64,000 nt of DNA from Malurus cyaneus samueli (GCA_009741485.1 VKON01002018.1:1-64000); one strand, 5' to 3'. Numbered from the stretch's first letter, positions 1 through 12,180 are shown. Notes: generated from the sequence alone by a model not told the origin. Numbers and translations are program-made.

Positions 1-530
1 GGAGAGAGATAAGATCGAAGATCTGGCCGCCGCCCCCAACCGGGTCCTATCCATTGGCCAGCATTAGAGCCACTTTCGGGACTACAGCTCCCATTCTGGA
101 CCGCGGCGCCCATGGAGCGCCACTACAGCCGTGACTCCATCTCCCGTCATGCCCGCGCCCACATAGACCACTATAGCGCATTACAACTCCATAAGCCCCG
201 CGGCCGCGATTGAGTCCCGTTATACCCGCGCCTACAACTCCCACGATCCCCCGCGCCCCATCGAGCCCGTTGTCGTTCCTCAAGTGCGCTCCCGGACCTC
301 GAAGGGCCCCGAATTCCCGTCCCTGACCCCCAAGTGCCCCCCGCTGCATCCCAAGGTCTCTCCCGGACCCCAAACTGTCCCTCAGGGTCCCTAAGTCCCC
401 CCCCCAGTGCGCACTCGATTCCCTCAAGTGCCCCCGACTCGTAAGTTCCCTTTCAATTCCCTCTCCAGATCCAAAATTGCCCCAAATGTGTCCCACACAT
501 GTCTCGCTGGACCACGAAGTTACCCTTTTG
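1..530. other. GC-rich intergenic start, degenerate C-rich repeats
   Basis: GC-rich sequence with imperfect repetition of blocks resembling CCCCAAGTGCCCC between about 280 and 440. The open frames across it have no recognisable domain and look compositional. It turns sharply AT-rich after 540. Confidence 0.4.
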
Positions 531-2509
531 ACGCCTGTCTGAAAAAAAAAATACTAAAGACTAAAACTGAATTAATAGCAAAAGAGGGAGAAATCCATCA
601 GCAATAGATGTTAATGAAGGCAATTGTGATACTTAGACCAAATGAACAACGATTTCTTTGGTTCCTAAAAATGTATATTTTTAATTAACGTAAAATGATA
701 ATAAATATAGTAATATAATAACAAAATAATTAATAAATTTTAATCAATTATCAAGAATATTACATAATTTTTTTTATATGTTTGGGGATGCAGTTCCAGG
801 TGGCGATGTCACACATGCTGTGGCTGGGTTGAGCAGCAGGTTGTCCCAAAAGGGTCAGCCCACAAGGGATTCATCCTTCTCCGTGCCCAGACCTTCTAAG
901 GAGACATTCAGCATCAAGTTCACTTGGGAATAGATTCAGTCACCCCTGAACTGAACTGAAAAATAAAATAATAAAAAAAAAAATCCTTTGATAAAAAAAG
1001 AAAAATTCATCAGGTGCACTCTGAAGTCTCCCTCCAAAAAAACTCCAGGTTGACTCCAGTCAGCTGCACAAGCCTGGAACCAGACCACTGGAAGGAAAGA
1101 AAGAGCTCCTGCCCAGCTCAGCAGCCACAGCACCAGGACTGGAAGACCCTCGGGGATCGGGCCAGTCCGCACTCAGCTCCTGAGAGGGAGCTGAAGAAAC
1201 CTCTCAGGATTCAAAGTCACAATCAATCTCAATGTTCTTGAAGTTTAATGAGTCCCAGTGAGGGACACGACTGAGAAAGTATTCCAGGTTCCAGTTAGAG
1301 CAGGAAATTGGAGCAGAGTGACGCTGGGGACAAAGAAGAGCCAAGTCTTGGTGCCTCTGGGGGTCTTGTGCCACAAGGCTGTGAGGGGCGACCTTGTCCT
1401 GAGGCACTGGGGCCCTCCTGGCACAGCCCCCGCAAGGCTGGCACTGTCACCCACTTGCCTGCGCCTCAGCATCCCCCATACGCAGGGGCTCAGGGATCTG
1501 CTGGAAGGAGTCCCTGGGAGCCTTGGTCAGATGGCCTGGGGGGCTCCTTCAGCTCCAGGACTGCAGGGTTTGCAAAGGACGGGTTTTGCTTTTGCCTTGG
1601 AGTCTCTGAGAGCTTGTGCAATACATGGCCCCCAATTATCTGCTCTAACGAGTCTCTTGAGAGCTTTGGACTGACACTCAGTGGAGCTCATTAATGCTTC
1701 CAGATACTCAGACTTTTTAAGGCACTTTGGATTTTCATTTTGTCACTGAATCCATGAGAAATTTTTGTGCAATCATGGCCTCCAATTCTCTCCTCCAAGG
1801 AGTCCATCAGGAGCCTGTGTTTGGGATGGACCTCAGAGGGACCCATTCATTCTTTGGACACTTTGGGTTTTTCTCCTGACTTTGACTCCTGGAAAGGGTT
1901 GTGCAATCTCTTCTCAAGACCTGAGGTTCAAGGCTCTGCCCCAAATGCACCACAGGGTTCACTGGGATCAAGCAAGTCCTGACAAATCACGGATCTGCCT
2001 TGATTTCCTTCTGGTATTGAGAAATTTACTGGGAATGTTTTGTATAATAGTTATGGAGAAATATTTCAAAGAACTTGTAAGAAATATCCATTCCTATTTT
2101 AAAGGATGTCTTTTACTACATTTCCCTTTAGAAAAGAGGTGATTGCAGCATTCTGTGATTGATATTGATCTAGGGTCTCTCCTCAGGTCTGGCCTGGTCA
2201 GAGAATCTGTGCCTTGAGCTCTGACCCAGTGTGGACAACCTTGCTCCACATTCCCCAATGCCATCCTGCCTTTCCTCACTCTCCTGGGACCTGCTTTGCT
2301 TGGAGAACTGGATGCACTCAGGCAAAGAGGGGTTTTCCCTTTTTTTTTTTTTTTTCTTTGGAGCAATCTAAAACTCCTAAATTTCCCCATTGCAAACAGA
2401 CACCGTCATCAAGTGTGTGCCAAGTCCAGGTGCCACCAAGGAGGTTCGGTGGGAAAAAAAGTGGCCCCACAGCCTGAAACTCAGCCAATTATTGTGTATG
2501 ACTGAGGCC
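531..2509. other. Intergenic, no gene recognised
   Basis: An AT-rich stretch (about 640-780) is followed by mixed-composition sequence. Blocks near 1600-1660 and 1760-1830 (exit from 'cttgtgcaat' or 'tttgtgcaat', then 'catggcc', then an 'agtc' segment) resemble each other, which suggests an old internal repeat. No splice-compatible conserved coding was recognised. Confidence 0.4.
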
Positions 2510-2841
2510 TGGAAAAGAAAGGGAGTGTTAACAGCCTACGTGGAGGAGGAATGCCGCATCCTTAGCTACTGTTGAGAAAGGAGATTGGATGTAGAATGAT
2601 AATGCAGGTGGCTGGAAATTATAAACATTACTAATACTGTAGCTTTTGCAAACTCACCATTATGTTCTGATTACTAATAAGAGCTGTCTCATTGACCAAT
2701 GTATGTTTGACACAAATGTTACTCTGGTTGCTAAAGTGAAAAGAGGTGTCCCCACTAAGTCCTTCTTTCTCTCTGTTTTTTCACCCACTTTTGTGTGTTT
2801 TGTATCTATTCTTTTTTGTCGCGGTTTGGCCAGCAGCGACA
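2510..2841 (+). mobile_element. LTR-like element, forward copy
   Basis: This shares recognisable sequence with the reverse complement of 12544-12875, for example a block around GTGTTAACAGCC, the run from ATTATAAACATT to GCTTTTGCAAAC, and GGTTGCTAAAGTG. Both copies end in a GGCCARCAGCGACA-type terminus. A CCAAT box lies near 2696. Terminal CA and promoter-like content fit a solo LTR. The 5' boundary is uncertain and no target duplication was found. Confidence 0.5.
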
Positions 2842-2879
2842 AGGTTCCCTTTCCCCAAGGCAGAACTCTGCAAGGAATG

Positions 2880-3075
2880 TTTTAGACCTTTGGGCTCCTT
2901 CGTTCCATGAGGCTTCACTGTCACAATGGCCCCTTCGTTCCATGATGTTCTGTACTGTCACAATGGGGGCCCCACGGTGACACAACAGACCCTTGGTTCC
3001 ATGAGTTTCCTCAGTGTCACCATGGTCCCTTGGCTCCATTAGGCCCCACAGTGTCACAGGGGTTTCCTTGGTTGC
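2880..3075. repeat. Degenerate tandem repeat next to LTR-like element
   Basis: About four to five imperfect units of roughly 35-55 bp, each with a 'CCTTNGTTCCATGA' start and a 'GTGTCACAATGG'-like end. It directly follows the LTR-like element at 2510-2841. Confidence 0.55.
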
Positions 3076-5140
3076 AGTTGTATCCTTTTTCCTGCAGCGA
3101 CCAGCAGCCAAACCCCACTGCCAGGGCCAAATGCCTGTAAAGAACAATCAAGGGGAGACAATTGGAGCGGTGAATTTTGTCTTCCCAGGTCACAGTGATG
3201 TGGGATGGGGCCCTGCTGTCCTGGAGATGGCTGTACATGTCCATGGAACTACAACAGCAGAGAGGTCAGGCAAAAGGCTGGGTTCAAAAGATGCTCACCA
3301 GCACAGTAAACATCAACCTAGGATATTTTCCTGAAAGCTGACATTTTAGGGCATTCTTTTATACAGACATGGATCAACAAATACCAAGTTAAACAGTTTC
3401 AGGTTTCCCTGTGCCTGAGAGCAGCTGGAATCTTTTCAGCAGTGTGTGCTGTTCCATCCCTTGCTTAGGGCAAGGATGTTGGACCTTTCAGCAGGCTCTG
3501 CACTCCTGGAGGGTTTCTCTTCACAGGTGGGCTCGAAAAGCAGAATAAAACAGCGGTGTAAGGCACAGCACAAAGGAAGCACAAAGGAAGCACAAAGGAA
3601 GGCTGATCATTTAAGAACTGCCCTTGCAGTGCCATTTCACGAGTGATCCTCAGCAGCCTGGGCTGCAAGCAAACCCGGATCGCTTTTGCGAGCACAAGAT
3701 CCGCAGGCAGCACTGAGCAACAGATCGAGCGCGGCACCGCCTTGGAGGAGGTGGGGGCGAGCCCCGGGCCGGGTTCCAAAAGGGCTGCGGGGCCAGGGGC
3801 GATGGCGCCGAGTCCCTGCCCGTGTGTGCCCTGGGTTCTGCGGCGTTGCGGGGACAGAGCCCGGGGCCTGGGCTCGGTCCCTGCTGCCCCCAGGACGCTG
3901 CCGAGGTCTCCTCGCCCCCCTCCAGCCCAGGCTGTCCCACGCTGTCCTGCTTGTCCCTTTGTCCCTGCAGGCTGTCGTCACCCCAGCTGCCCCACCTCGC
4001 TGCCCCTTCCTGCACTGACAGCTCTGCGGCTCTTCAGCCTCTGTATCCTGGTCATGTGATGAGGCCTCCAAATCCCATCTTGGGAGATTTTTGGGTCCTC
4101 TCCAAGTTGTGTGGAAAAGGAACTATAGTGGTCAAACTCCAAGAAAAATTGAGTACTATTTTCCTCCAAGGCTTCTAATGGCAGAAAAAGGGTCAATATC
4201 TTTAAACTGAATGAGAGTGCATTTAGATTTGTTTCAAGGAGGAAATTTTACAATGACAATGGCACCAAACTGCAACTTTTTTTTCCAGAGAACTGGAAAA
4301 ATTCCCACCTGAGGAATTGTCCAAGAGCAAGGGTTTTGTGCAGCCTTACACAGTGAAACTCCCTGCCCTCCCGAAGGATGGGAATCCTGCTCTGTGAGTT
4401 CTCTGATGCACTGGGTGGGCGCGGGAGGCTCAGGGGCCTTCTCCTCTTTTCTGTCCCACTGGGGCATCTCGGCCTCGGCTCAGCTCCCCGCGGGGGAAGC
4501 TCTCGCTCCGTGCCCACAAAGGTCCCCTGCCCGTCCCCCACCTGTGGCAGTCGAGGCCCTGCCGGGCACGGGGTTGGGGACCTGTCATCAACACATATTA
4601 CAGTGTTGGCTTTCGAAAATATTAAAATAGATACTGTGTATTATATATTAAATAGAATACTACATTTTATAAATAATTCTACATAGTTGTTTTAATTTTT
4701 TATAGCTCAAATATAGTTGTAATATAACTAATGTTATTGTTTTAAAGCAAATATTACAGCTGTGACTTAAACATTTCAATATTTTTACATATTATAACAA
4801 AACTATACAAAAACTGCCAAGAAAGTCACCAAAAGAAATCCTAAATGAAACCCGAGCAGCAGTGATCATTAAAAGAGAAGATAAAAAACAACTCCGAGCG
4901 GAGGAAAAAGATCCATTCCCAAATGAGGAAACTGAGCACCTTCAGGGCAGAGAAGCCACAGCCCCAAAGCTTCACCTGCCAAGGCAGCACAGACCCTGAC
5001 ACCAAAGGGGAGAAGGAAAAGAAGAGAGGCTGCAAGATGTGCAGAGGAAAAGCCTGGAATCAGAAGTCAGAACACCCGTCCTCTGCTGCGCAAAGGAACT
5101 CAACAGAAAAGACCCCCAACATCTGAGACAAACTGATCTC
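3076..5140. other. Intergenic, no gene recognised
   Basis: It contains a small triplication of CACAAAGGAAG (3568-3602), a GC-rich island at about 3650-4020 with no recognised exon, and an AT-rich stretch at about 4600-4830. No protein similarity was recognised in any frame. Confidence 0.4.
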
Positions 5141-5629
5141 TGTGATAAGTTAAGACTGGTTCGTGAAATCACAATAAGAAGATCAGCACATATTTTGTTA
5201 GGGCGATTTGCCAGACCAGTGCTACTTGTGACACCTTCGAGTATCTGGGGGGGAAGGGGAGCTGCGAACGTGCAGAGAGAACTCCTGCCTCCCAGCAACT
5301 CCGCCTACCAACGGCCAGCGCAGCTCTGCAAGAGACCCCAGTAACACAACGCAGACGTATCAGAATCTCTGGAAGCCTCTAGAAACATCATGTCACCTAG
5401 AGACAGAGGGGGTATAAAAAGGGGGCTCAGAGTACGTGTGGTGCTGTGTCTAGGTGTTGGGGGGGAGACTCACCTAGCTGGTGTCCTAGGTGCGGCCAGC
5501 CACTCGCCTAGCCCGCCCAGCGCTGTGCTTGACTAATATCTGTTTGCTTAATGCTTCTTGCTTAATTAATTAATAAATTGTTAATTGGACTCAAACCTCT
5601 GATTGGCTTTTGAGGATCAATTTATCACA
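5141..5629 (+). mobile_element. Solo LTR, complete, ERVL-like
   Basis: The element starts TGTGATAA and ends TTATCACA, a perfect 8-bp terminal inverted repeat with TG...CA ends. It is flanked on both sides by the 5-bp direct repeat ATCTC (5136-5140 and 5630-5634), the target-site duplication. A TATA box (TATAAAAA, 5413-5420) and a polyadenylation signal (AATAAA, 5572-5577) lie in the expected order for U3-R-U5. No internal retroviral region flanks it, so it is a solo LTR. A 5-bp duplication is typical of ERVL-type elements, but the family assignment is inference. Confidence 0.9.
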
Positions 5630-5634
5630 ATCTC

Positions 5635-6282
5635 CATGGACAGTCCAAAAAATGTCAGAATCCATCAAAGAGCCCTGCGAGGGACACTTGGACAGATCAA
5701 CCCCTCCCATCTGCTGAAACCACAGAACAACAGGGCAAACACGCGACCCTCACAGCCACAAACACAAAAACTGTTCATAAAAAATAAATCCATACTAAAC
5801 AATTCCTAAAAATGTGTAAATATACATAAACGCCTGTGAATAGGCATTAAGCTAATACAATAGAAAAAGTATTTTCAAAAGTCTCTGTCAATAGCAGATG
5901 TGCTTTTCACAAATTGCCGAGCACCCGGCATAGTTTCCTTTTCCTTGATTCCATATCCCATTATCATTTATGAAACTTTTACATTTGAACAAAAGATCAA
6001 ACCTTGTTTTTCACTGAACCAAAGCTGTGGTGTGGCGTTGTCCTCGTCTTCCGCTGGGAGCGTCGGACGCTGACGGATCCCGGGAACAGCTTCCTCCTCC
6101 GAGGTGGCCTCTCCCGGGACTGAGAACCCCGGCCCCGCGGAGCCCCTAAGAGCCCTCAGGGCCACTCTGATGTCACAGAGGGCTCCGAGCACCACGCTGG
6201 CCGTGTCACAAACGGCCCCAGCATTGAACGCCCGTGGAACCCAGGGGAACTGCAGGCACAGGCCCAGAGCAGCCGCAGATTC
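5635..6282. other. Intergenic, no gene recognised
   Basis: Mixed composition. It has no recognisable exon or repeat family. Confidence 0.35.
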
Positions 6283-6362
6283 AGGGATTTGGGCCCAGGA
6301 GCAGCCCCGGTTGGGGATTTGGGGCCCAGGAGCAGCCCCGGGTTTGGGGATTTGGGGCCCGG
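6283..6362. repeat. Short tandem repeat, ~31 bp x 2.5
   Basis: Two and a half copies of a unit containing GGGATTTGGGGCCCAGGAGC, followed by a purine-rich stretch to about 6560. Confidence 0.7.
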
Positions 6363-7174
6363 CTGTGGGGGTAAAAATTGAGAAAAAAACCCCAGGAAAA
6401 CAGAGAAAAGCGAAGGAAAATGAGAGAAAGAAACAAAGAAGAGGAAAAAAGAATAAAAAAGAAGGTGGAATGAAGCCAATAAAATGGGAAAAAACTGGAA
6501 AAATGAAACAAAAAGATGAAAAAAAACTGGGAATAAACAGGGGAGGGGAGGAACAAAAAGATCCAGGAATTCTTTGGGATCGTTAACGTTAATTCTTTGG
6601 GATGGGTGGAATCTCAGGGCTCTCCCTGGTCGGGCAGGACCGGGATCTGACCCCGGATTTCCTTTGGGGCCGCTGGATTGTTCCCACCTGGAATGGGCGA
6701 TCCCAAATCCTCCCTCGGATCCAGGCCGACCCCGAGTTCAAATTTTTGATTCCAAGGGAGGAATTTGGGGCTTTGTCATGGATTTTCCCCACTGCTGGGG
6801 TCCCTGTGCAGCTCCTCCCGATCCGCTCCTTTAGGGGACACAAGGAGCTCGGCAATCGCATCCCTGGGAACTCCTACGGAAGGAATTCCTTCCCCATATC
6901 CCATCCATCCCCGGCCTCCGGCGCCGGGATCCATTCCCGCTGTCCCGGTGCTCGCGATTCCCGGTTCGTGTGGGATTGGCACCGGGAGATCCCTCCCGAT
7001 CCCGGCGTGGGGCTGGGAAAAGGGCGGGGCTGGAATATCGGGATGGCAGAGCTGGGGTGGGGATTGGGGGGAAAATCAGGGAAAGGAATTGTTTTTATCC
7101 TGAAATGTGGGATCTTGGGAAGGAATTCCCAGCCAGGCTGGAATTCCCAGGAAAGCTGGGGCTGCCCCTGGATC

Positions 7175-8045
7175 CCTGGGAGTGTCCAAGGATGAATTTG
7201 GATCACCATGCAATCATTGGAGGTGTTGGGATTGGAATGGGATGGGATCGAAGGTTTGGGAATCCCATCCAAACTGTCCCGGGATTGTGGGATCGAGGAC
7301 GCTCCGAATCCATCCCGAGGGATTTTGATGGAAGTCGGGGATAGAAAAGTGAAAGGAGACCCTTCCTGGAGTGCCGAGATTGCCAGAGAAGGCCCTGGAT
7401 CCCAAAATTCCTTCCCAGGGAGGAGTCGGGGTGGGGATGGATCCGATCTGGGGCTGGGAGAGCCGGGAATGGAGGGAATTCCCCGGGAAAGGGGGGATTG
7501 GGCTGGTACCTTGGGAAGGAATTCCCGGCCAGGCTGGAATTCCCGGGAAAACTGGGGCTGTCCCTGGATCCCTAAGCTGAGATCCCGGATTGTGGGAGGT
7601 GCCCCTGCCCTTGGAATGGTTTGGGAGGAACAGGATGATCCTCGAGTCCCCTCCCCACAAAACCATTCCAGGATTCAATGATTGCCGGGATCATCCTACC
7701 AGGAATGTCACCCTGAATCCTCCCGTTCCTGGAAAAGCATGGCTCAGGCCTAGGCCCCATAATGGCTTACCACACCTGGAGAGGCCGTGAGCCGGGGGTG
7801 GCCCGTTGTCCTTAAAATCCGGGAATTGTTGAGGCTGGAAAAGCCCTGGAAGCCCATGGAGTCCAATCATTCCCAGCCAAGGCCACCCCAGATCCACATC
7901 CCCCCAAATTCACCGGCATTTCCATCCCTCCACGAATGGGGATTCATTTCCAGGCAGGAATTGTTCCCAAAATCCAACCTGAACCTGCCCAGATGCAACA
8001 CCCAGGGTCCAAATTCCAGGCAATGCCCGTGCAGCCCCTGCCTTT
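7175..8045 (+). repeat. Left arm of GGAATTCC-rich inverted repeat
   Basis: The reverse complement of 10248-10868 matches this segment at high identity. Examples are the stretch from GGATGAATTTGGATCACCATG to CTGTCCCTGGATCCCT, and the stretch from the block ending TGGGGATTCATTTCCAGGCA to the one ending GCCCCTGCC. About 280 bp (roughly 7578-7865) have no counterpart in the other arm. A direct repeat of about 65 bp containing CTTGGGAAGGAATTCCC occurs at about 7110 and 7509, giving a 400-bp periodicity. Confidence 0.75.
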
Positions 8046-8139
8046 GAGGCTTTCCATAAAAACACTGGTGGAACCAGGAGATTACTGCAGGACAACATCG
8101 TCAGGAAAGCCTTGGGAAGAGGAATTCCTCAAGCAATTG

Positions 8140-8275
8140 TCCCGTCCTGGAAAGGTTTGGGTAGGAAGAGACCTTAAATCCCATTTCATGGGCTGGGACA
8201 CCTTCCCTGATCCCTTATCCCAGCCTGGGACACTTCCCAGGATCCAGGGGCAGCCACAGCATGCCAGGGAGGATC
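8140..8275 (-). mobile_element. CR1 LINE 3'-end fragment
   Basis: The plus strand reads like the antisense of an avian CR1 3' end: a GGTTTGGGTAGGAAGAGACC-type start, then GACACCTTCC and CACTTCCCAGGATCCAGGGG. It is diverged. Confidence 0.6.
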
Positions 8276-8812
8276 GGAGGATTTGGGATTTGCTTCCAGG
8301 TCTGATCCAGCTCCTCCTCCCTGGTGTCGGGAGTTCAGGTTTCTCCTTTTGTTTCCTTTCTGGGGAATTTTTTCCCCATTTTGTTGCTGGATACATTGAT
8401 GGCCAAGTGGTTTTTTGATGGCTGAGTGAGAAAGACAAAAGAATTTGCCAGGCCCTGGGGTGGAGGAAGTTCCTCCTTGTGTTGGTTTTGCTTGGCCCAG
8501 TTTTTGGAAGTGGGGGGGCCAAAAAGATGGCTCCTGTGAGAAGCTTCTGGAAGCTTAACCCAGGTCGAGCAGAGCCAATCTCTGTTGGCTCTGAGGATGA
8601 TGGACATGACACTGGCCAAAACTGGGCCAATTGGAGATGGTGGTTACACCTCTGTGAAAACATATTTAAGAAGAAATCAAAACAAAGGGAGCACTCAGTA
8701 GTTTTGCCAGTGGAGGAGGCTGAGAAATATGTGAGGGACACCAAAGTCAATGCAGGAGGGAGAGGAGCTGCTCCAAGTGCTGGAGCTGGGTTTCCTTTGC
8801 AGGACGTGGTGA

Positions 8813-9150
8813 CGACCATGGTGGAGCAGGCTGTCCCCTGCAGCCCATGGTGACCATGGTGGAGCAGGCTGTCCCCTGCAGCCCATGGTGACCATGGTGG
8901 AGCAGGCTGTCCCCTGCAGCCCATGGTGACCATGGTGAGGCGGCTGTCCCCCTGCAGCCAGTGACCATGTGGAGCAGGCTGTCCCCTGCAGCCCAGGGTG
9001 ACCATGGTGGAGCAGGCTGTCCCCTGCAGCCTGGGTCCATGGTGGAGCAGGCTGTCCCCTGCAGCCCATGGTGACCTGGTGGAGCAGGCTGTCCCCTGCA
9101 GCCATGGTGACCATGGTGGAGCAGGCTGTCCCCTGCAGCCATGGGGTCCA
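8813..9150. repeat. 38-bp minisatellite
   Basis: About nine head-to-tail copies. The first starts (ACCATGGTGG) are exactly 38 bp apart at 8815, 8853 and 8891. The unit core is GGAGCAGGCTGTCCCCTGCA. Later copies have small deletions. Because 38 is not a multiple of three, the array is open in several frames, which explains the long overlapping open frames there. Confidence 0.9.
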
Positions 9151-9494
9151 CAGAGGGTGCAGAGATCCCCCACAGCCCGTGGAGGAGGGAGGTCCCCAGC
9201 CGAGGGGGGATGCCGAGAAGGGGCTGTGTCCAGCAGGAGACCCATGGAGAGAGAGGCTTTGCTCCCGAGATGGAAAGCCTGGCCTTGGGACTGCACCCAT
9301 GGACGAGGGACCCCACAGTGCAGCAGTTTGGGACGACTGTCTGCCCGGGGGACTCACGTGCAGCAGATGTGTGTGGACTGCTGCTCGTGAGAGTGGAACC
9401 AGCCGGAGAGGTTCACCGAGAACTGTTTCCCTGGGAGGGACCCACGGCAACGCAAGGGAAGGACCTCTCCCTCAGCAGCCGCAGTGATCCGGTG

Positions 9495-9645
9495 ATGAAC
9501 TGACCAACCCACACCCTGAACTGACCAACCCCACACCCTGAACTGACCAAACCCACACCTGAACTGACCAACCCACACCTGAACTGACCAACCCCACACC
9601 CTGAACTGACAACCCACACCTGAACTGACCAAACCCCACACCCTG
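9495..9645. repeat. ~21-22-bp minisatellite
   Basis: About seven copies of a unit near TGAACTGACCAACCCACACC, with one-base length variation between copies. Confidence 0.85.
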
Positions 9646-9959
9646 TTCACCCCCTGCTGCTTTGTACTGTTGGTGGGAAGAGGGGAGGGAGTGGGGAGGA
9701 GATCGGTGTCTTTGAGGGTTGTATTTCATTTCTCATTCTCCTCCTCTGACTTTGTTAGTAATAAATTCACTTTATAATTTAAGTGGTGCCTGTTTTGTCC
9801 ATCAAGTGTTTCCTCCCCACTCCTTATCTCAACTCACGAATCCTTTTGTTAATTTTTTTTTTCCTTTTCACTCTTCTCTACCCAATGTGGTGGTGGGGGA
9901 GAGCGAGTGAGCAGGTGTTGCGGGTGCCTGGCTTTTGGCCAGCACTCTAAACCACGACA
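9646..9959 (+). mobile_element. 3' part of an avian ERV LTR
   Basis: It carries a polyadenylation signal AATAAA (about 9761-9766), a 'CTCAACTCACGAATCC' to T-rich/C-rich R-U5-like stretch, a GTGGTGGGGGAGAGCGAGTGA segment, and a terminal ACCACGACA (ending 9959). This arrangement resembles U5 ends of bird ERVK-type LTRs. Family assignment is from recall. The two minisatellites just upstream may be expanded U3/R sequence of the same LTR. Confidence 0.6.
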
Positions 9960-10247
9960 CTCCTCCTGGGCTGGCAGTTTTCCTCTCTTTGGAGGGCAGA
10001 GCTCTCGCAGGAGTTTTGGGCTCGGCGAGGGTGTGGAGGCAGGGGTAGCTTCACTTCCTGCCCTGCTTGTCTTGGGCAAGGACGGTGGAGCTGCTCCCTG
10101 CGGGGCAGAGCTCCCGTGCTGCTGCTGCTGCAGAATGCAGCGTCCTGCCCTCGGCTCCTGCCTGCTCCTGTGGCCTCTGCTGCCCTGTTTTGCCAGGACC
10201 CTGTGATTGCAGCTGCAGAGCTCGAGTTCTGATCCATCTCCTCCCTC

Positions 10248-10868
10248 CCTCAAAGGCAGGGGTTGTACGGGCATTGCCAGGAATTTGGACCCTGGGTGTT
10301 GCATCTGAGCAGGTTCAGGTTGGATTTTGGGAACAATTCCTGCCTGGAAATGAATCCCCATTCATGGAGGGATGGAAATGACGGTAAATTTGGGGGGATG
10401 TGGAACTGGGTTGGCCTTGGCTTGGCTCCCACAATCCCAGGGTGCTCCAGCCTTTCCTTGGACACTCCCAGGGATCCAGGGACAGCCCCAGTTTTCCCGG
10501 GAATTCCAGCCCGGCCGGGAATTCCTTCCCAAGGTACCAGCCCAATCCCCCCTTTCCCGGGGAATTCCCTCCATTCCCGGCTCTCCCAGCCCCAGATCGG
10601 ATCCATCCCCACCCCGACTCCTCCCTGGGAAGGAATTTTGGGATCCAGGGCCTTCTCTGGCAATCTCGGCACTCCAGGAAGGGTCTCCTTTGACTTTTCT
10701 ATCCCCAACTTCCAACCAAATCCCTCGAGATGGATTCGGAGCGTCCTCGATCCCACAATCCCAGGACAGTTTGGATGGGATTCCCAAACCTTCAATCCCA
10801 TCCCATTCCAATCCCAACACCTCCAATAATTGCATGGTGATCCAAATTCATCCTTGGATATTCCCAGG
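10248..10868 (-). repeat. Right arm of GGAATTCC-rich inverted repeat
   Basis: Inverted counterpart of 7175-8045. The two arms are separated by about 2.2 kb that holds the CR1 fragment, the two minisatellites and the LTR. Confidence 0.75.
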
Positions 10869-11019
10869 GATCTGCTGTCTCTCTGTCCATCTGGCTGCTC
10901 CGAGGTTCCTGCTGCAGCTCCTCCTGCTTTCCAGAGGGAGCACTGGGATCAGCTTGCCCTGTCAGTTTGTAGAGGAACTTTTCTCCATCCATCTCTGCCA
11001 GCTTGTGCCTGCTGTTTTC

Positions 11020-12180
11020 CCGTTTTTAATCCAAATTTTCCCAGTTTTAATCCAAATTTTCCAGTTTTCATTCCCAAATTTTCCTGGTTTTAATCCAAAT
11101 TTTCCAGTTTTTATTCCCAAATTTTCCCATTTTTAATCCAAATATTCCCAGTTTTTAATCCCAATTTTTCCCATTTTAAATCCAAATATTCCCAGTTTTG
11201 GTCCAAATTTTCTCACTTTTAATCCAAATTGTCTCATTTTTATTCCTAAATTTCTCATTTTTTATTCAAATTTCACAGTTTTAATCCAAATTTTCTTGGT
11301 TTTGATCCCAAATTTCCCCATTTTTAATCAAATTATCCAGCTTTTAATCCAAATTTTCCCAATTTTATCCAAATTTTCTGGGTTTTGATCCAAATTTCTC
11401 ATTTTTAATCCAAATTTTTTCTTTTTTTATCCCAATTTTATTGGGTTTAATCCCAAATTTTTGCCCCAAATCCAAATTTTCCTGATTTAAATCAATTTTT
11501 CTTTCTTTTTTATCCAAATTTTCCCAGTTTCATCCCAAATTTTCTCATTTCTTACCCCAAATTCTCCCGGTTTTAATCAAAATTTTCCCAGTTTTAATGA
11601 AGATTCTGCCATTTTTAATCCCAATTTTCTCCATTTTAATCCAAATGTTCCCCTTTTTGATCCAAATTTCTCGGTTTTGATCCAAAATTTCTCATTTTTA
11701 ATCCCAAATTTCTCCTTTTTATGCAGATTTTCTCATTTTTGATCCAAATTCTCCTATTTTTAATCCTGCGTTTCCCATTTTTAATCCAAATTTTCTCATT
11801 TTTATCCAATTTTTCCCGGTTTTTATCCAAATTTTCCCATTTTTAATCCCAAATGCCTCGGTTTTAATCCAAATTCTCCATTTTTAATCCCACATTTCTC
11901 ACTTTTGATCCAAATTTTCTCATTTTTGATACAAATTTTCCTAGTTTTGATCCAAATCTTCTCATTTATAATTCAAATTATCCCGGTTTTAATCCCAAAT
12001 TTTCTCATTTTTAACCGAAATCTTCCTGGTTTAAATCCTAAATTTTCCTGGATTTGTCCCAAATTTCTCCGTTTTACTCCAAATTTTCCCAGTTTTGATC
12101 CAAATCTTCCAGTTCTAATCCAAAATTTTCTCATTTTTGATCCAAATTTTCCCGTTTTTAATCCAAAATCTGCAAATTTT
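11020..12180. repeat. AT-rich degenerate tandem array, ~20-22-bp unit
   Basis: Around fifty imperfect copies of a unit near TTTTAATCCAAATTTTCCCA run without interruption for about 1.16 kb. Variants replace CCCA with CTCA, CCGG or CTGG. Spacing varies by a few bases. The Lys/Asn/Ile-rich (minus) and Phe/Ile/Pro-rich (plus) open frames are repeat artefacts. Confidence 0.9.

Noticed and set aside
3650..4020. GC-rich block as a possible first exon or promoter
   Set aside because: No conserved coding, splice donor or neighbouring exon could be recognised.
8082..9296. A 404-codon open frame on the minus strand
   Set aside because: It runs through the 38-bp minisatellite, which is open in several frames; the remainder shows no domain.
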